Part shown: positions 1-8,371 of the stretch, piece after piece
Position numbering within the stretch: position 1 is the stretch's first letter
Layout: each line of letters starts with the position of its first letter
DNA from: a virus
Length of the DNA: 37,641 nucleotides
IMG/VR virus record: IMGVR_UViG_3300032931_000199
Coordinates: 1-37,641 of that record
Strand: one strand, 5' to 3'
The notes under the pieces: model-generated
Told to the model about the DNA's origin: nothing
The model's input: the letters and a program-made list of their open reading frames with translations, nothing else
The model's database searches: none
Position numbers and translations under genes: made by a program

Positions 1-95
1 CGGAGTGGTCCGGGTCCGTCGTGCAGATTTCTGGGCGAAACTACACGTTCATCAGCTACTCCGACGTCTGGGGAACAAAAAGGAAGCGAAAGTGA
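1..95 (+). CDS. C-terminal end of an upstream gene (partial)
   Basis: The frame starting at position 3 is open from the window edge to a TGA at 93-95 and gives a natural-looking C-terminus ending in a basic KRKRK tail. Its stop overlaps the GTG start of the next gene (GTGA at 92-95), a usual sign of translational coupling. In phages of this layout the large terminase subunit normally lies just upstream of the portal, but 30 residues are too few to identify the product. The true start is outside the window. Confidence 0.55.
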   Translation, partial: EWSGSVVQISGRNYTFISYSDVWGTKRKRK

Positions 96-604
96 CAACG
101 CTTGGAATCCTGCTCGCAGTCCTGTCCATCATCGGCTGGCCGATAGCCGTCCTAATCCTGGTTTTTCGCCTAAGTAACATGCGCATCGAGGCTTACGCCG
201 ATTCGGCCAAGGCTTCTGCGTCGCTTCTCGACGACTACCGGCACAGCCACGAGAAGGTTAGCGACCGGGCCGACAAGGCGATCGAGCTTATTAGCCATCA
301 GTCCAGCGATAGCCTTGCAAAACTCACGGAGCAGTTCTCTCTCCTTCTTCGGCACGACGCCGCCATGACCGGGGCGCAGCTTGAGGTCCTCTACAGCGCC
401 CTTCGTGAGCAGTCCCAGTCGTCTAACTCCCATGCCATGAAGTTGATCCAGACGTTCCTGGTGGCCCACACCAAGGCGTCTCAGGCGGCATCCGGAAACG
501 GGGACGGATCGATGGACTTGGTATCCGAGCTGTCCGCCCTGAACCAGAGCGAGCCCCCTAATCTCATGGCCGAGAGAGAGACGATCAACCCGATGCACCA
601 ATAG
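92..604 (+). CDS. Small single-pass membrane protein, unknown
   Basis: A 170-residue protein from the GTG at 92, chosen because AGGAAG at 81-86 lies at good distance and because the start overlaps the upstream stop. The frame stays open back to a GTG at position 5, but that extension has no ribosome site. Residues 3-25 form one hydrophobic segment (LGILLAVLSIIGWPIAVLIL), followed by a charged helical region of about 130 residues that is probably cytoplasmic, and an acidic, polar C-terminus. There is no recognisable enzymatic motif. It lies between the presumed terminase and the portal gene. A holin-like or membrane-anchored accessory role is possible, but the family is not recognised. Confidence 0.6.
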   Translation: MTTLGILLAVLSIIGWPIAVLILVFRLSNMRIEAYADSAKASASLLDDYRHSHEKVSDRADKAIELISHQSSDSLAKLTEQFSLLLRHDAAMTGAQLEVLYSALREQSQSSNSHAMKLIQTFLVAHTKASQAASGNGDGSMDLVSELSALNQSEPPNLMAERETINPMHQ

Positions 605-618
605 GGGCTGCGCCCCTA
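602..618 (+). terminator. Compact GC hairpin at the end of the first full gene
   Basis: Perfect 7-bp inverted repeat TAGGGGC / GCCCCTA with a 3-base loop (609-611). It begins inside the stop codon of the 92-604 gene. No U-run follows, so it is either a weak or factor-dependent terminator or an mRNA-stabilising/processing hairpin. Confidence 0.4.
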
Positions 619-625
619 AGACCCC

Positions 626-643
626 AGCCCTCCGGCGCTTGAG
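626..643 (+). repeat. Imperfect 18-bp direct repeat, copy 1
   Basis: AGCCCTCCGGCGCTTGAG matches 688-705 with a single mismatch (C versus A at the seventh base). The copies start 62 bases apart and sit in the short gap ahead of the portal gene. A regulatory site (promoter or operator) or a relic of local duplication are both possible. Confidence 0.5.
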
Positions 644-687
644 GCGGTGGGTTAAACCGGCGAGCCATGCGGGATGCGGAAGTTTTA

Positions 688-705
688 AGCCCTACGGCGC
701 TTGAG
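688..705 (+). repeat. Imperfect 18-bp direct repeat, copy 2
   Basis: AGCCCTACGGCGCTTGAG is the second copy of the repeat at 626-643. It ends one base before the ATG (707) chosen for the portal gene and overlaps an alternative TTG start at 701. Confidence 0.5.
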
Positions 706-706
706 T

Positions 707-3034
707 ATGGGAACACTGACACGATCGGGAGTGCAACTCGGGGTCCTCGGCACGGCCGACCTCCGTGACCCTGCGTCCTGCGCCCAGGCCATGAATTGGC
801 TGTGGACCCAGAGGACGTTCAAGGAGCCCCTGGAGGCCAGAACCGCCCGAAACTGCGCCTTCTACGACGGAAAGCAGTTCTACGAGTGGAACAACAAGAA
901 GCGCCAGATGGTCCTCCCGGAGAGATATAGGGACAGGCAGGACTGGCTCATCTACAACGTCATCGGGCCGCTCCTGGACCAGAAATTAGCCAAAATGAGC
1001 GCCAAGGAGCCGACGTGGACGGTTCCGGCCTTCACGAGCGATCCGCACGACCAGATGGTGGCCCGGTTCTCCAATGACCTGCTCGGATGGTACTACACCT
1101 TCGGCCTGGGCATGGAGCGTCTGCTGGAGAAGTTCCTGCGATGGTACTTCTGCTCTCCGGTGACGTTCATCGAGGCGGCGTGGGACGCCACGAAGGGGGA
1201 TAGGGTCCCGGTCGCCCTGGACGACTTCTACCGGGACATACCTGAGGGGTCCGATCCGGCGACGTCCGATCAGATGCGGACCGATGACCTATCCAGGTTC
1301 CGTGGCCTCATTGGATACCAGGGAGATGAGCAACCCGTCATCAAATACTCTGGGGACCCCGTCGTCAAGGTGCGATCGATCTTCCAGGTGGTCTGGTATC
1401 CGTTCATGCTGGAGGACTGGGATCAGTGCCAAGCCTATCTAGTGACCGACGTAATGACCGCCGAGGAGGTTTCCGAGCGGTTCCGAATTCCGGTCAGGGA
1501 AGTTCTTTCCAGAAAGAACAGCCGAATCTCGGACACCCACTTCAACCGGGTCCTCCGGGCGTGGTCGAGCCCGTACATGGACGGGCCCGGTCCAGACATC
1601 GGTGTTGAGTACGACACCGGAATCCTCGTCAGCCAGCTTTACGCAACCAGAACCGTGTGCCCGCCGAGGGGTCAGGATGATCTGGGCGGCGTGGCGGCGG
1701 TGTGGATTCACGGGGACAACGAGACCATCAAGCCGCCGGTCCCGCTGAACAACCCGCTCGGAATTCTTCCCCTGGTCCCGGCCGTGGAGAACCCATCCAA
1801 CGGATTCGCCTGGGGAACCTGCTCGATTGACCGGGTCATCGGCCCGCAGATCGACCTGAACGACAGCAGAACGCAGTTGGGGCGGTGGCGGAAGAACAAG
1901 AGCAACCCGAAGATCATCGTCGATCTGAACGACGGCGGAGACCAGACCGCATGGCTCCGGGACGACGCCCCCTACCGATGCCACATCGACAAGCGGCCCC
2001 AGGCGTTTTTCCTTCCGCAGGGTGGATTCGAGGACCGGGAGGCTTCGGCATTCAACCTCCAGTATATGCACGACGCCCTCGCCGTACCCGACATCGCCCT
2101 CGGGAGGACCGACGAAACCAGCGTCCGAAGCGGACGGGCCGTCCTGGCGCTCCAGGACGAGGCCAGCCAGCGGCTTCGCAACATCGGTAAGGGACTGAAT
2201 CGGGTGATGAGCAAGGCCGGGACGCTTGTCCTGTCGCTCTTGCAGGCATACGCCATCGCCCGCCGGGTCACGCCGATCGTCGGACAGAACAACATCCCCG
2301 AGTTCAAGGAGTGGTCGGCCACCAAGCTCCGCCCGACGATCTACGACCAGTACCCATCGCAGGTTGCCAACGTCAACGTGACCACGTTCACCAATCTGCC
2401 CATGAGCCCGGGAGAGATGCAGCAAACGGTCATCTCGCTCATGCAGACCAACGTCATTCGCCCCGGTGAGCATGACCGGCTGATCGCCGAGGTCTTCGGG
2501 CTCAACGACTTCCGAGCGGTATTCGATCGTGGGCGACTCGGACGAGATCGGGCGACGATGAAGGTAGAGCGGTGGAGGAAGGGTCTGCCTGCTCCTCCGC
2601 CGATGGAAACCGACGATCACGACGAGCACATCGACATCATCGGCCAGTTCGTGGACACGGACGACTATCTAGCCTTGGCGGTAAACGCCCCGCAGATCGC
2701 CCAGGAGGCTCACTTCCACCTGAAGTTCCACGAGCAGGCCAAGTACGACGTGGAGGCCGAGAAGGTCATGCGGCTCCAGTTCGCCCAGATGAGGATGGCG
2801 GCGATCATGGCCGGAGAGGCCGCCCAGGCCGGTCTTGCTGGCGCCAGTATGTACTTCTCCATGCAGGCCAACGGGGGAATTGACCCGGCAGGATTGCAGG
2901 ACATGGGGGAAAAGTCCGATCGCCAGGGGGAGAGGAAGAGGAACGAAGGACGACCACCGGCCGCTGCGCAGCGTTCCGGAAAGAGCAACCCACCAAGTCA
3001 CCAAGAAAGGAGATCGGCCGATGTCAGGGCCTAA
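707..3034 (+). CDS. Portal protein (P22-like)
   Basis: A 775-residue protein that would form the dodecameric DNA channel at one capsid vertex and dock the terminase and the tail. Its size is close to the P22 gp1 portal, and it lies immediately before a scaffold and a coat gene, as in P22-type phages. The N-terminal half (aromatic- and Trp-rich, residues about 25-160), the central basic/aspartate segment and the helical C-terminal part (about 600-720) fit the portal wing, stem and crown. The last 50 residues are polar and disordered. The ATG at 707 is preferred to TTG 701; neither has a clear ribosome site. The 3' end overlaps the scaffold gene by 14 bases. The assignment rests on context, size and general similarity, since no short diagnostic motif exists. 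Confidence 0.75.
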   Translation: MGTLTRSGVQLGVLGTADLRDPASCAQAMNWLWTQRTFKEPLEARTARNCAFYDGKQFYEWNNKKRQMVLPERYRDRQDWLIYNVIGPLLDQKLAKMSAKEPTWTVPAFTSDPHDQMVARFSNDLLGWYYTFGLGMERLLEKFLRWYFCSPVTFIEAAWDATKGDRVPVALDDFYRDIPEGSDPATSDQMRTDDLSRFRGLIGYQGDEQPVIKYSGDPVVKVRSIFQVVWYPFMLEDWDQCQAYLVTDVMTAEEVSERFRIPVREVLSRKNSRISDTHFNRVLRAWSSPYMDGPGPDIGVEYDTGILVSQLYATRTVCPPRGQDDLGGVAAVWIHGDNETIKPPVPLNNPLGILPLVPAVENPSNGFAWGTCSIDRVIGPQIDLNDSRTQLGRWRKNKSNPKIIVDLNDGGDQTAWLRDDAPYRCHIDKRPQAFFLPQGGFEDREASAFNLQYMHDALAVPDIALGRTDETSVRSGRAVLALQDEASQRLRNIGKGLNRVMSKAGTLVLSLLQAYAIARRVTPIVGQNNIPEFKEWSATKLRPTIYDQYPSQVANVNVTTFTNLPMSPGEMQQTVISLMQTNVIRPGEHDRLIAEVFGLNDFRAVFDRGRLGRDRATMKVERWRKGLPAPPPMETDDHDEHIDIIGQFVDTDDYLALAVNAPQIAQEAHFHLKFHEQAKYDVEAEKVMRLQFAQMRMAAIMAGEAAQAGLAGASMYFSMQANGGIDPAGLQDMGEKSDRQGERKRNEGRPPAAAQRSGKSNPPSHQERRSADVRA

Positions 3035-3740
3035 TCCAAACCCAGAACCCAATCCAATCCCAGTGGATACGTTTGACGCCCCCGATGCCTTCGCAGGGTC
3101 CTCGTTCGAGGAGCGGCAATCGGCCATCGAGGCCCAGCTCGCCAAGCTGGAAGCCGAGAGGGTCGCCCCGGTTCCGAAGACCAACGAGAACCTGGACCCG
3201 TTCGCCGACGATCCGGTTGTCCAGCGGGTGGACAAGGTCGCCGAGACGGTGAAGAAGCTCGAAGGGACGGTTGAGAACATCAACGCCACTTTCAACGAAG
3301 CCCGCAGAGAGCACGCCTTGTCCAATTTCAAGGCGGCGACCGTCGCCGAAGTGAGGCGGCGGGCCGAGGCCGACCCCGTCCTCTCCAGCAATCCGGAAGC
3401 GGTTTCCGTGATGCTCGAAGAGATGGTGGAGATGATCGACGGGACGTTCGATACCCGGGTCCCCGTCCAGCGTCAGTTCGCCGTAGCTCTCCAGTCGGCG
3501 AAGACGTGGCGGAACCGGTGGGCCACGGCCATTGACCGGCGAGCGAAGGGAGAACCCCCGCCCACCAAGGAAGACAAGCGCCAGCTCGCCGAGAAGCTCG
3601 ACCATCAAGAGAGGGCGAGCACTACCGTTTCGGGAAGCGCCCCGCCCACCGTGACGGATCGAACGAAGCGACCCCGGACTCCGGGGGAAATTCTGGCGGC
3701 GCTCAAGAACAGCGCCTCCCGGCAACCGGCCGGGGTCTAA
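3021..3740 (+). CDS. Scaffolding protein
   Basis: A 239-residue protein from ATG 3021, preceded by GAAAGGAG at 3005-3012; the longer upstream frame is a shadow of the portal gene. The N-terminus is Pro/Asn-rich. A Glu/Lys helical region with coiled-coil character follows (residues about 28-100), then a helical middle and a basic C-terminus with KRPRTPGEILAALK near the end. A small, highly charged, helical protein with a basic C-terminus, encoded between portal and coat, is what P22-type scaffolds look like; the basic tail usually contacts the coat protein. No maturation protease is visible next to it, consistent with a scaffold that leaves the capsid intact rather than being digested. Confidence 0.7.
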   Translation: MSGPNPNPEPNPIPVDTFDAPDAFAGSSFEERQSAIEAQLAKLEAERVAPVPKTNENLDPFADDPVVQRVDKVAETVKKLEGTVENINATFNEARREHALSNFKAATVAEVRRRAEADPVLSSNPEAVSVMLEEMVEMIDGTFDTRVPVQRQFAVALQSAKTWRNRWATAIDRRAKGEPPPTKEDKRQLAEKLDHQERASTTVSGSAPPTVTDRTKRPRTPGEILAALKNSASRQPAGV

Positions 3741-3764
3741 AGGACACTGTATCACTGAACACCA

Positions 3765-3779
3765 GCGTCGGGGCGACGC
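3765..3779 (+). promoter_or_regulatory. Short hairpin in the leader of the capsid gene
   Basis: GCGTCG / CGACGC, a perfect 6-bp stem with a GGG loop, lies 24 bases before the capsid ATG. It may stabilise or process the mRNA of the most highly expressed gene. No -10/-35 pair or U-run is evident. Confidence 0.3.
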
Positions 3780-3803
3780 ACATAGCAATAAGGAACGTGA
3801 AAC

Positions 3804-5276
3804 ATGCCAGCAACGGCACTACAGATAAGCAGCGTCATCAACGCTCTGAATGAGGTCGGACCGAGGGACATCTACCCCCAGTTCGACGAATCCACGATCG
3901 CCCTCGACCGGATCGAGAAGGGTGGGGACGACGGACTCAAGGCTTTCTCGACCCTCGCTTACCGGGAAGGTAAGTACATCCGCATCCAGGCCCACGTCTC
4001 CGGGAATCCGAACGTGGGCGTCGGTGTCCGGGAAGGCCGTGAGTACACCAGGCCCGGAAGCCAGGGGTACGACGTGCTCAAGTACCGGCTCAAGAGGATT
4101 CACGCCGGTATGTCACACACCATCGAGGCCGAGAGCCACGCAGGGGGTGGGGAGCAGTCCGCCTTCGACGCACCGGCCCAGGAAATGGCCGCTTGCATCC
4201 AGAACATCCGCAAGCGCCAGAACAAGATCATCCTCGGAGACGGAAGCGCAACGCTGTGCTCGGTCCCGGCCTCCGGGAACAACTGGACCAACGCCACCCC
4301 CGCAACCCTCGTCGTGGATGATGCGTCCGACATGAAGGTTGGCATGGAGATCATCATTCGGACCAAGACGGGAGGCGGCGATGGAACTGGCGCAACGCCA
4401 GCCCTGACCGAGGGCGGCGCCAACGTATGGCCCAGCACAACCGACTCGGCCGGGAACACGATCTATAAGCCAGCGAAGGTGACGGCCGTCAACACCTCCA
4501 CCAACACCCTGTCCTTGCAGTATTACAACGGGGTGAACATCGTCAATACCACCCAGACCCTCTGCAACTCTATGGGCGTCTATCCTTGGGACTCGCAAGC
4601 CGCCGTCCCCTGGGGGCTCCAGATCGCCTGTGACAACGTCAATCCGTCCGCCCACGGCTGGACCCCCGGAGGCGCTCCTCCGACGGACGCCGTCGGCATG
4701 TCCTGTGCGTTCGGGGCGCTGGACCGAACCACAGCGGCCAACGCCTGGTGGAAGGGCACGGTCACGGACCTCATCGGCGCCAGCGTCAACCTGAAGGATC
4801 ACCTTCAGCCCTTGCGCCGGACCTTGCTCAAGAGGGACGGCTCCCTGGCCGGACGAACGTCGATCCTGGGCATCTGCGATCCGGCGATCGTGGATCAGAT
4901 CACCAACGCCCTCACCGCCGGGCAGCGGACGTGGAAGAACATCACCATCAACACCAACAAGCCGATGTCGCTGAACGACGGCCTCTACGACGCCGTCGCC
5001 TTCGACATCTTCGCCTTCGTGGGCGACTCGGACGTCCCCAAGGGTTCGTCGTCCACGAGCTACGGCCGGGTGTTGTTCTTCGACCCCGACAAGTTCTACC
5101 GCTACATCCTCACCCCGTGGGGCCTGGAAAAGGGTCCTGACGGCGTGACGTGGCACCAATCGGAAGGCCCCTATGGCCGCATGACCTCCGAGTTCTACGC
5201 ATACCTGGCGACGGAACAGCAGCTCGTCTGCACTTCCTGTCTCGGGAATGCGATGTTCGACAACGTCGCCCTCTAG
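3804..5276 (+). CDS. Major capsid protein (HK97-fold type, inferred)
   Basis: A 490-residue protein that would build the icosahedral shell. It directly follows portal and scaffold, has a good ribosome site (AAGGAAC before ATG 3804) and is flanked by hairpins in both untranslated gaps, as expected for a highly expressed gene. An N-terminal helical/E-loop-like stretch (residues 1-110) is followed by a long helical segment rich in Ala/Gln (about 115-150). A beta-rich Thr/Gly/Asn segment (about 180-240) looks like a surface insertion. The C-terminal half contains the WHQSEGPYGRM and YLATEQQLVCTS strands that resemble the P-domain and C-terminus of phage coat proteins. The coat assignment rests on synteny and architecture; the fold is inferred. 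Confidence 0.75.
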   Translation: MPATALQISSVINALNEVGPRDIYPQFDESTIALDRIEKGGDDGLKAFSTLAYREGKYIRIQAHVSGNPNVGVGVREGREYTRPGSQGYDVLKYRLKRIHAGMSHTIEAESHAGGGEQSAFDAPAQEMAACIQNIRKRQNKIILGDGSATLCSVPASGNNWTNATPATLVVDDASDMKVGMEIIIRTKTGGGDGTGATPALTEGGANVWPSTTDSAGNTIYKPAKVTAVNTSTNTLSLQYYNGVNIVNTTQTLCNSMGVYPWDSQAAVPWGLQIACDNVNPSAHGWTPGGAPPTDAVGMSCAFGALDRTTAANAWWKGTVTDLIGASVNLKDHLQPLRRTLLKRDGSLAGRTSILGICDPAIVDQITNALTAGQRTWKNITINTNKPMSLNDGLYDAVAFDIFAFVGDSDVPKGSSSTSYGRVLFFDPDKFYRYILTPWGLEKGPDGVTWHQSEGPYGRMTSEFYAYLATEQQLVCTSCLGNAMFDNVAL

Positions 5277-5314
5277 GCGAGGAGCATGACAAAGTCGTTT
5301 CGCCCCAAGGGATC

Positions 5315-5344
5315 GGCGGCCTGGGTGTTGTCCTCCAGGCCGCC
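5315..5344 (+). terminator. Strong 10-bp hairpin after the capsid gene
   Basis: GGCGGCCTGG (5315-5324) and CCAGGCCGCC (5335-5344) are perfect inverted repeats around a 10-base loop, in the 94-base gap after the capsid stop. No U-tract follows, so partial attenuation or 3'-end protection of the capsid transcript is more likely than full termination. Confidence 0.5.
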
Positions 5345-5370
5345 ATCCCACGGCGATAGGAGTAGCGAAA

Positions 5371-6186
5371 ATGAGAGCCTCTTTAACTGGTGAGATTCTC
5401 CCGAGCCAACTCAGTCCGTGTGCCAGAGTCAAGAGCACTCCGATCGCCCTTACCGACTTTGGCACCGACGGAGCAGACTCCTGTCAACTTGCCATCCCGA
5501 TCCTGGACCGTGACATCATCATCGGCCGGATCATCCTGGGGTGTCACGAAACTTTCGATGTCGCCCACACCGACGAGACCCAGAGAATCACGACCGCAAA
5601 CGGAAGCGCTGGCGAGGTTTACAAGCTGGCCTACCAGGGAGTGAAGACCACCACGACGATCGCCTACGACGCCCTGGGCGCCACCGTCAAGACGGCCCTG
5701 GAGACCATCCCTGCCCTGGCAACGTCCATCGTGAGTGTTACCCGTGGAGGCTCCTCCGGGTCGTACACCTATGACGTGGTCTTCGATGGAGACCTCGGAG
5801 ACGTTGAACTATTGACGGCTCCGCCTGCCGACATCACCGGAGACCTGACGGTGACTCCCGCCGAGGCCGTCAAGGGAAAGACGAAGGCCGACAACTCCGC
5901 CATCGTCAAGGTGGGAACCAGGGCCCTCGGTGTGCAGGACGTCGATGCCATCGCCATCATCGATGTCGCTCCGGATATGGCCATCGGAACGTCGGTTGTC
6001 GTGGGGTGCGGCGCCATGGTGTCCACACTCAAAAACAAGTACCAGGGAACCTATCCCGGCCACGCCTGCGTTCCTGCCGGGTACGCCGTCGAAGTGAATT
6101 GCTACAAGAACCTCGTGGCCGGTAACGCCGGAAGGCTGGCTGGCCACATCGAGTGGTGGTACGCCGACGACGTGAACCCCCTGTAA
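5371..6186 (+). CDS. Small structural protein with inserted beta module
   Basis: A 271-residue protein from ATG 5371 with AGGAG at 5358-5362. It is a paralogue of the next gene: the N-termini share GEILPSQLSPCARVK, both have a conserved D-R-x-I-x-I-G-R core followed by HETF, and both end in EWWY-x-DDVNP. The difference is an insertion of about 110 residues after HETF (residues about 64-175, bases 5560-5895). This insertion is a beta-rich module also found in four other genes of this window. It follows the coat gene, so a decoration/head protein or a head-completion protein is plausible. No family name is recognised for the core. Confidence 0.65.
   Translation: MRASLTGEILPSQLSPCARVKSTPIALTDFGTDGADSCQLAIPILDRDIIIGRIILGCHETFDVAHTDETQRITTANGSAGEVYKLAYQGVKTTTTIAYDALGATVKTALETIPALATSIVSVTRGGSSGSYTYDVVFDGDLGDVELLTAPPADITGDLTVTPAEAVKGKTKADNSAIVKVGTRALGVQDVDAIAIIDVAPDMAIGTSVVVGCGAMVSTLKNKYQGTYPGHACVPAGYAVEVNCYKNLVAGNAGRLAGHIEWWYADDVNPL
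5560..5895 (+). other. Shuffled beta module, copy A
   Basis: Pattern: Q-x-I-T, Y-x-L-x-Y-x-G, T-x-x-I-x-Y-D-A-x-x-x-x-V-K-T-A-L-E, then V-S-V-T-R-G-G, Y-x-Y-D-V-V-F-D-G-D-L-G and D-L-T-V. The same order of elements occurs at 7897-8215, 11568-11855, 13500-13790 and 36336-36668. It is absent from the paralogue at 6222-6716. Confidence 0.7.
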
Positions 6187-6221
6187 CCAAACTCGCCCCA
6201 AAGGGCGGATGGAGACTGAAC

Positions 6222-6716
6222 ATGAGATCATCGTATCCCGGCGAGATTCTCCCGAGCCAACTCAGCCCCTGCGCTCGGGTCAAACACGCCGACATTCCAA
6301 TCTGGAACCTGGAATTTGGCACCTCCGAGGCCCTGCAACGCCTCCTCATTCCCATCCAGGACCGGGCCATCGTCATCGGCCGTCTAGTCTTGGGGGTCCA
6401 CGAGACCTTCAACTCCGGAGGGGCTTCGGCCACGATAAAAATCGGAACCCGGATCACGTCCACCCAGGTGGTCGAAGCGATCCTCGTCGCCTTCAACATC
6501 GGCACCACCAAGGCCATTGGGACGTCGATCATCAAGGAGGCCGTGGACATGGCCGCGACCTTGAAGACCTCCAAGAGCGAATGGCCCGGCTATCCGATCG
6601 TCCCGAAAGGTTATGCGGTGGAGATCATCGCCACCGCCAACGGGACCAGTGGGAACTCCGGAATGGTCAAGGGATTCCTGGAGTGGTGGTACAGGGACGA
6701 CGTAAACCCAGCGTAA
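6222..6716 (+). CDS. Small structural protein, paralogue without the module
   Basis: A 164-residue protein starting at ATG 6222 behind GGATGGAGA; the longer frame from 6153 overlaps the previous gene and lacks support. It shares with the preceding gene the GEILPSQLSPCARVK N-terminus (including 23 identical consecutive bases, 5392-5414 versus 6243-6265), the HETF core and the EWWY-x-DDVNP end. It lacks the 110-residue insertion, so it represents the compact form of the family. The tandem position and near-identical 5' ends point to a fairly recent duplication. A role in the head shell or as a decoration protein is inferred only from position. Confidence 0.7.
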   Translation: MRSSYPGEILPSQLSPCARVKHADIPIWNLEFGTSEALQRLLIPIQDRAIVIGRLVLGVHETFNSGGASATIKIGTRITSTQVVEAILVAFNIGTTKAIGTSIIKEAVDMAATLKTSKSEWPGYPIVPKGYAVEIIATANGTSGNSGMVKGFLEWWYRDDVNPA

Positions 6717-6727
6717 GCGAGTAACCT

Positions 6728-7423
6728 ATGCCCGCCGTCCATGTGCCAGTACGCCATAAGCCACTGAAGGCTCCGGCCAAGATCGTTGACCGGATGTTGG
6801 AGGAGGCTTATCGAAGAATTAAATCGGCCTCCCCTCCGCCCATTCTGACGGCGGAGGACGCATGGCTGTTCAGACGAGAGCGAGAGGATTGCTACAAAGA
6901 AGGTGGTCCGGTTGCTCCCGTCACCTATGTCCCTCGATTCGTCATCCCCCCTGCGGGATACACGCCTCCGAAGGACGTGGTGGCCGCCTTGGCCTCGATC
7001 AGCGAGTCGTTTGAGTTAATCAGCGACCCGCTGACGAGGCACAGGTGGGAGGGCCCGGAGATGGGCGTCCATCTCTACACGGTCCAGAAGGGAAACTCCC
7101 CGGGCGGCGCCGACCTGATGATCCTGGAGACCCCGCTCTCCCGGAACATGGAAGCCCAGTGGGAACCGGGAACGTCCCGTGCCCCGGGCATGTGGATCGT
7201 GGACTGGGTCAAGGCTAACGGGCTGGACAAATACGGAAGCGATCCCGTCCGTGCGGCCAGAGAAATCAATGCTCGGAGGAAAGAGCGTCGGGAGGCGAGG
7301 GACAAGGCCAGACGCAAACGAGACCTCTTCGTGGCCCAGGAGATGCTTGACGAAATCATCAACCCTTACGTTCGCCTGAACCGGGCCATGCTCAAGAGCC
7401 CGGTTAGCTGCAAGTTGAAGTAG
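6728..7423 (+). CDS. Unknown virion-region protein
   Basis: A 231-residue protein between the paralogous pair and the connector gene. The N-terminus is Pro/Lys-rich and the middle is mixed alpha/beta with several Trp and Pro. The C-terminal 70 residues are a strongly basic helix (NARRKERREARDKARRKR) followed by a short hydrophobic/polar tail. The basic helix would suit nucleic-acid or scaffold contact. The start at ATG 6728 has only a weak ribosome site. The 6-base gap to the next gene, whose ribosome site overlaps this stop codon, indicates one transcript. No family recognised. Confidence 0.55.
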   Translation: MPAVHVPVRHKPLKAPAKIVDRMLEEAYRRIKSASPPPILTAEDAWLFRREREDCYKEGGPVAPVTYVPRFVIPPAGYTPPKDVVAALASISESFELISDPLTRHRWEGPEMGVHLYTVQKGNSPGGADLMILETPLSRNMEAQWEPGTSRAPGMWIVDWVKANGLDKYGSDPVRAAREINARRKERREARDKARRKRDLFVAQEMLDEIINPYVRLNRAMLKSPVSCKLK

Positions 7424-7429
7424 GACCCT

Positions 7430-8362
7430 ATGATTCGATCGGCCATGCGAGCTTCGCTTAGGAATCGGGTGAACGACATCAACTCGATCACCTGGACGGA
7501 TGCCCAGTGTGATGCCTCCCTGAATGAGGCGGCCAACTTGGTCTGCAATTTCCTGACCAGCAAGATACCGATCAACTTGGGGAGAACTACATTCGCCATC
7601 ACCACCAACGGCGTGACCAAGACCTTCCCCCTTACCGCTAAGGCGAACATCCACAAGGTGATCGGCCTGTTCGGCGGTGCGGCCGGAAGCGGCGGGAGGA
7701 TCGTCCCCGAGGACCAGATCGACCAGGAGTTGAAAATCTTTCCCGACGGGAAGGACACCGACGGAAGGTGGCTTTACTACCTAATCCACAATCCATCAGA
7801 CGCCAGCTCGCCGTGGAGCGTCGTCTTCCTGACCGCCCCGCCGACCGGAACGTGGTCGTTCATCTACAACCGCAAGGTCGTCGAGGTCCCGACAGGAGCC
7901 GGGGCGAAGTCCAAGTTCACCCTCACGAGGCCCGTAAGCGGAAACTTCACGATCTCCTGGCATGGAATCGTAACCGAAGAAATAGCGTACAACGCCACTG
8001 CGTCGGAGATAAAAACACGGTTATTGGATAAGAGTCCTCCGGATGGTGCGGGTTACATTCTGACGTCGGCTCAGGTGGTGGCGGGGGGAGTGACCACCCC
8101 GACGTTGGAGTTCGAGAATACCGTTCGGAACCTCGCCAACGGCACGGCCCGCCTGGAGCTTCCGATTGCCAGCGCCGGGTCTTATGCGGAAACGGTCATT
8201 GGAAGCGATGGAGACCTGAGCACCTACAACGACATCCCCTCCGAATACCACGAAGCGATCATCGCCGCTGCCGCCACCAGCCTGCTCGGATACGACGGAA
8301 GCGGAAACGAAACCTTTGCGAGCGCTTGGCAGCAGCTACTTTTTGGTCTCATTGGGACCTAG
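7430..8362 (+). CDS. Head-tail connector/adaptor (P22 gp4-like), with inserted module
   Basis: A 310-residue protein. The N-terminus (SLRNRVND, then TWTDAQCDASLNEAANLV) resembles adaptor proteins such as P22 gp4 that bind the portal. The C-terminus (PSEYHEAIIAAAATSLLGY) is the helix typical of the same group. The middle carries DGRWLYYLIH and a strand pair ending in EVPTG. Both elements recur in the C-terminal part of the 9594-12140 protein, so the two are paralogous over this region. Between EVPTG and the C-terminal helix lies a beta module (residues about 157-262). ATG 7430 follows a TAGGA ribosome site that contains the previous stop. Confidence 0.55.
   Translation: MIRSAMRASLRNRVNDINSITWTDAQCDASLNEAANLVCNFLTSKIPINLGRTTFAITTNGVTKTFPLTAKANIHKVIGLFGGAAGSGGRIVPEDQIDQELKIFPDGKDTDGRWLYYLIHNPSDASSPWSVVFLTAPPTGTWSFIYNRKVVEVPTGAGAKSKFTLTRPVSGNFTISWHGIVTEEIAYNATASEIKTRLLDKSPPDGAGYILTSAQVVAGGVTTPTLEFENTVRNLANGTARLELPIASAGSYAETVIGSDGDLSTYNDIPSEYHEAIIAAAATSLLGYDGSGNETFASAWQQLLFGLIGT
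7897..8215 (+). other. Shuffled beta module, copy B
   Basis: Divergent copy: K-F-T-L-T, G-N-F-T-I-S-W-H-G, E-I-A-Y-N-A-T-A-S-E-I-K-T-R-L, then T-P-T-L-E-F-E-N and A-R-L-E-L. It lies after the EVPTG strand, whereas in the paralogue at 9594 the module lies before the matching strand. Confidence 0.55.
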
Positions 8363-8371
8363 GGGTTTTTC

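Noticed and set aside
1439-2629. Long antisense ORF over the portal gene (396 codons)
   Set aside because: Composition is rich in Arg/Gly/Val/Asp as expected from the complement of a GC-rich gene; the + strand portal frame has natural protein features, and all neighbours are on +.
2835-3020. Upstream extension of the scaffold gene
   Set aside because: It overlaps the portal C-terminus, lacks a ribosome site, and ATG 3021 has a very good one.
4113-5465. Long antisense ORF over the capsid gene (450 codons)
   Set aside because: Shadow of the capsid gene; it would run across the capsid hairpin and has no ribosome site or plausible protein pattern.
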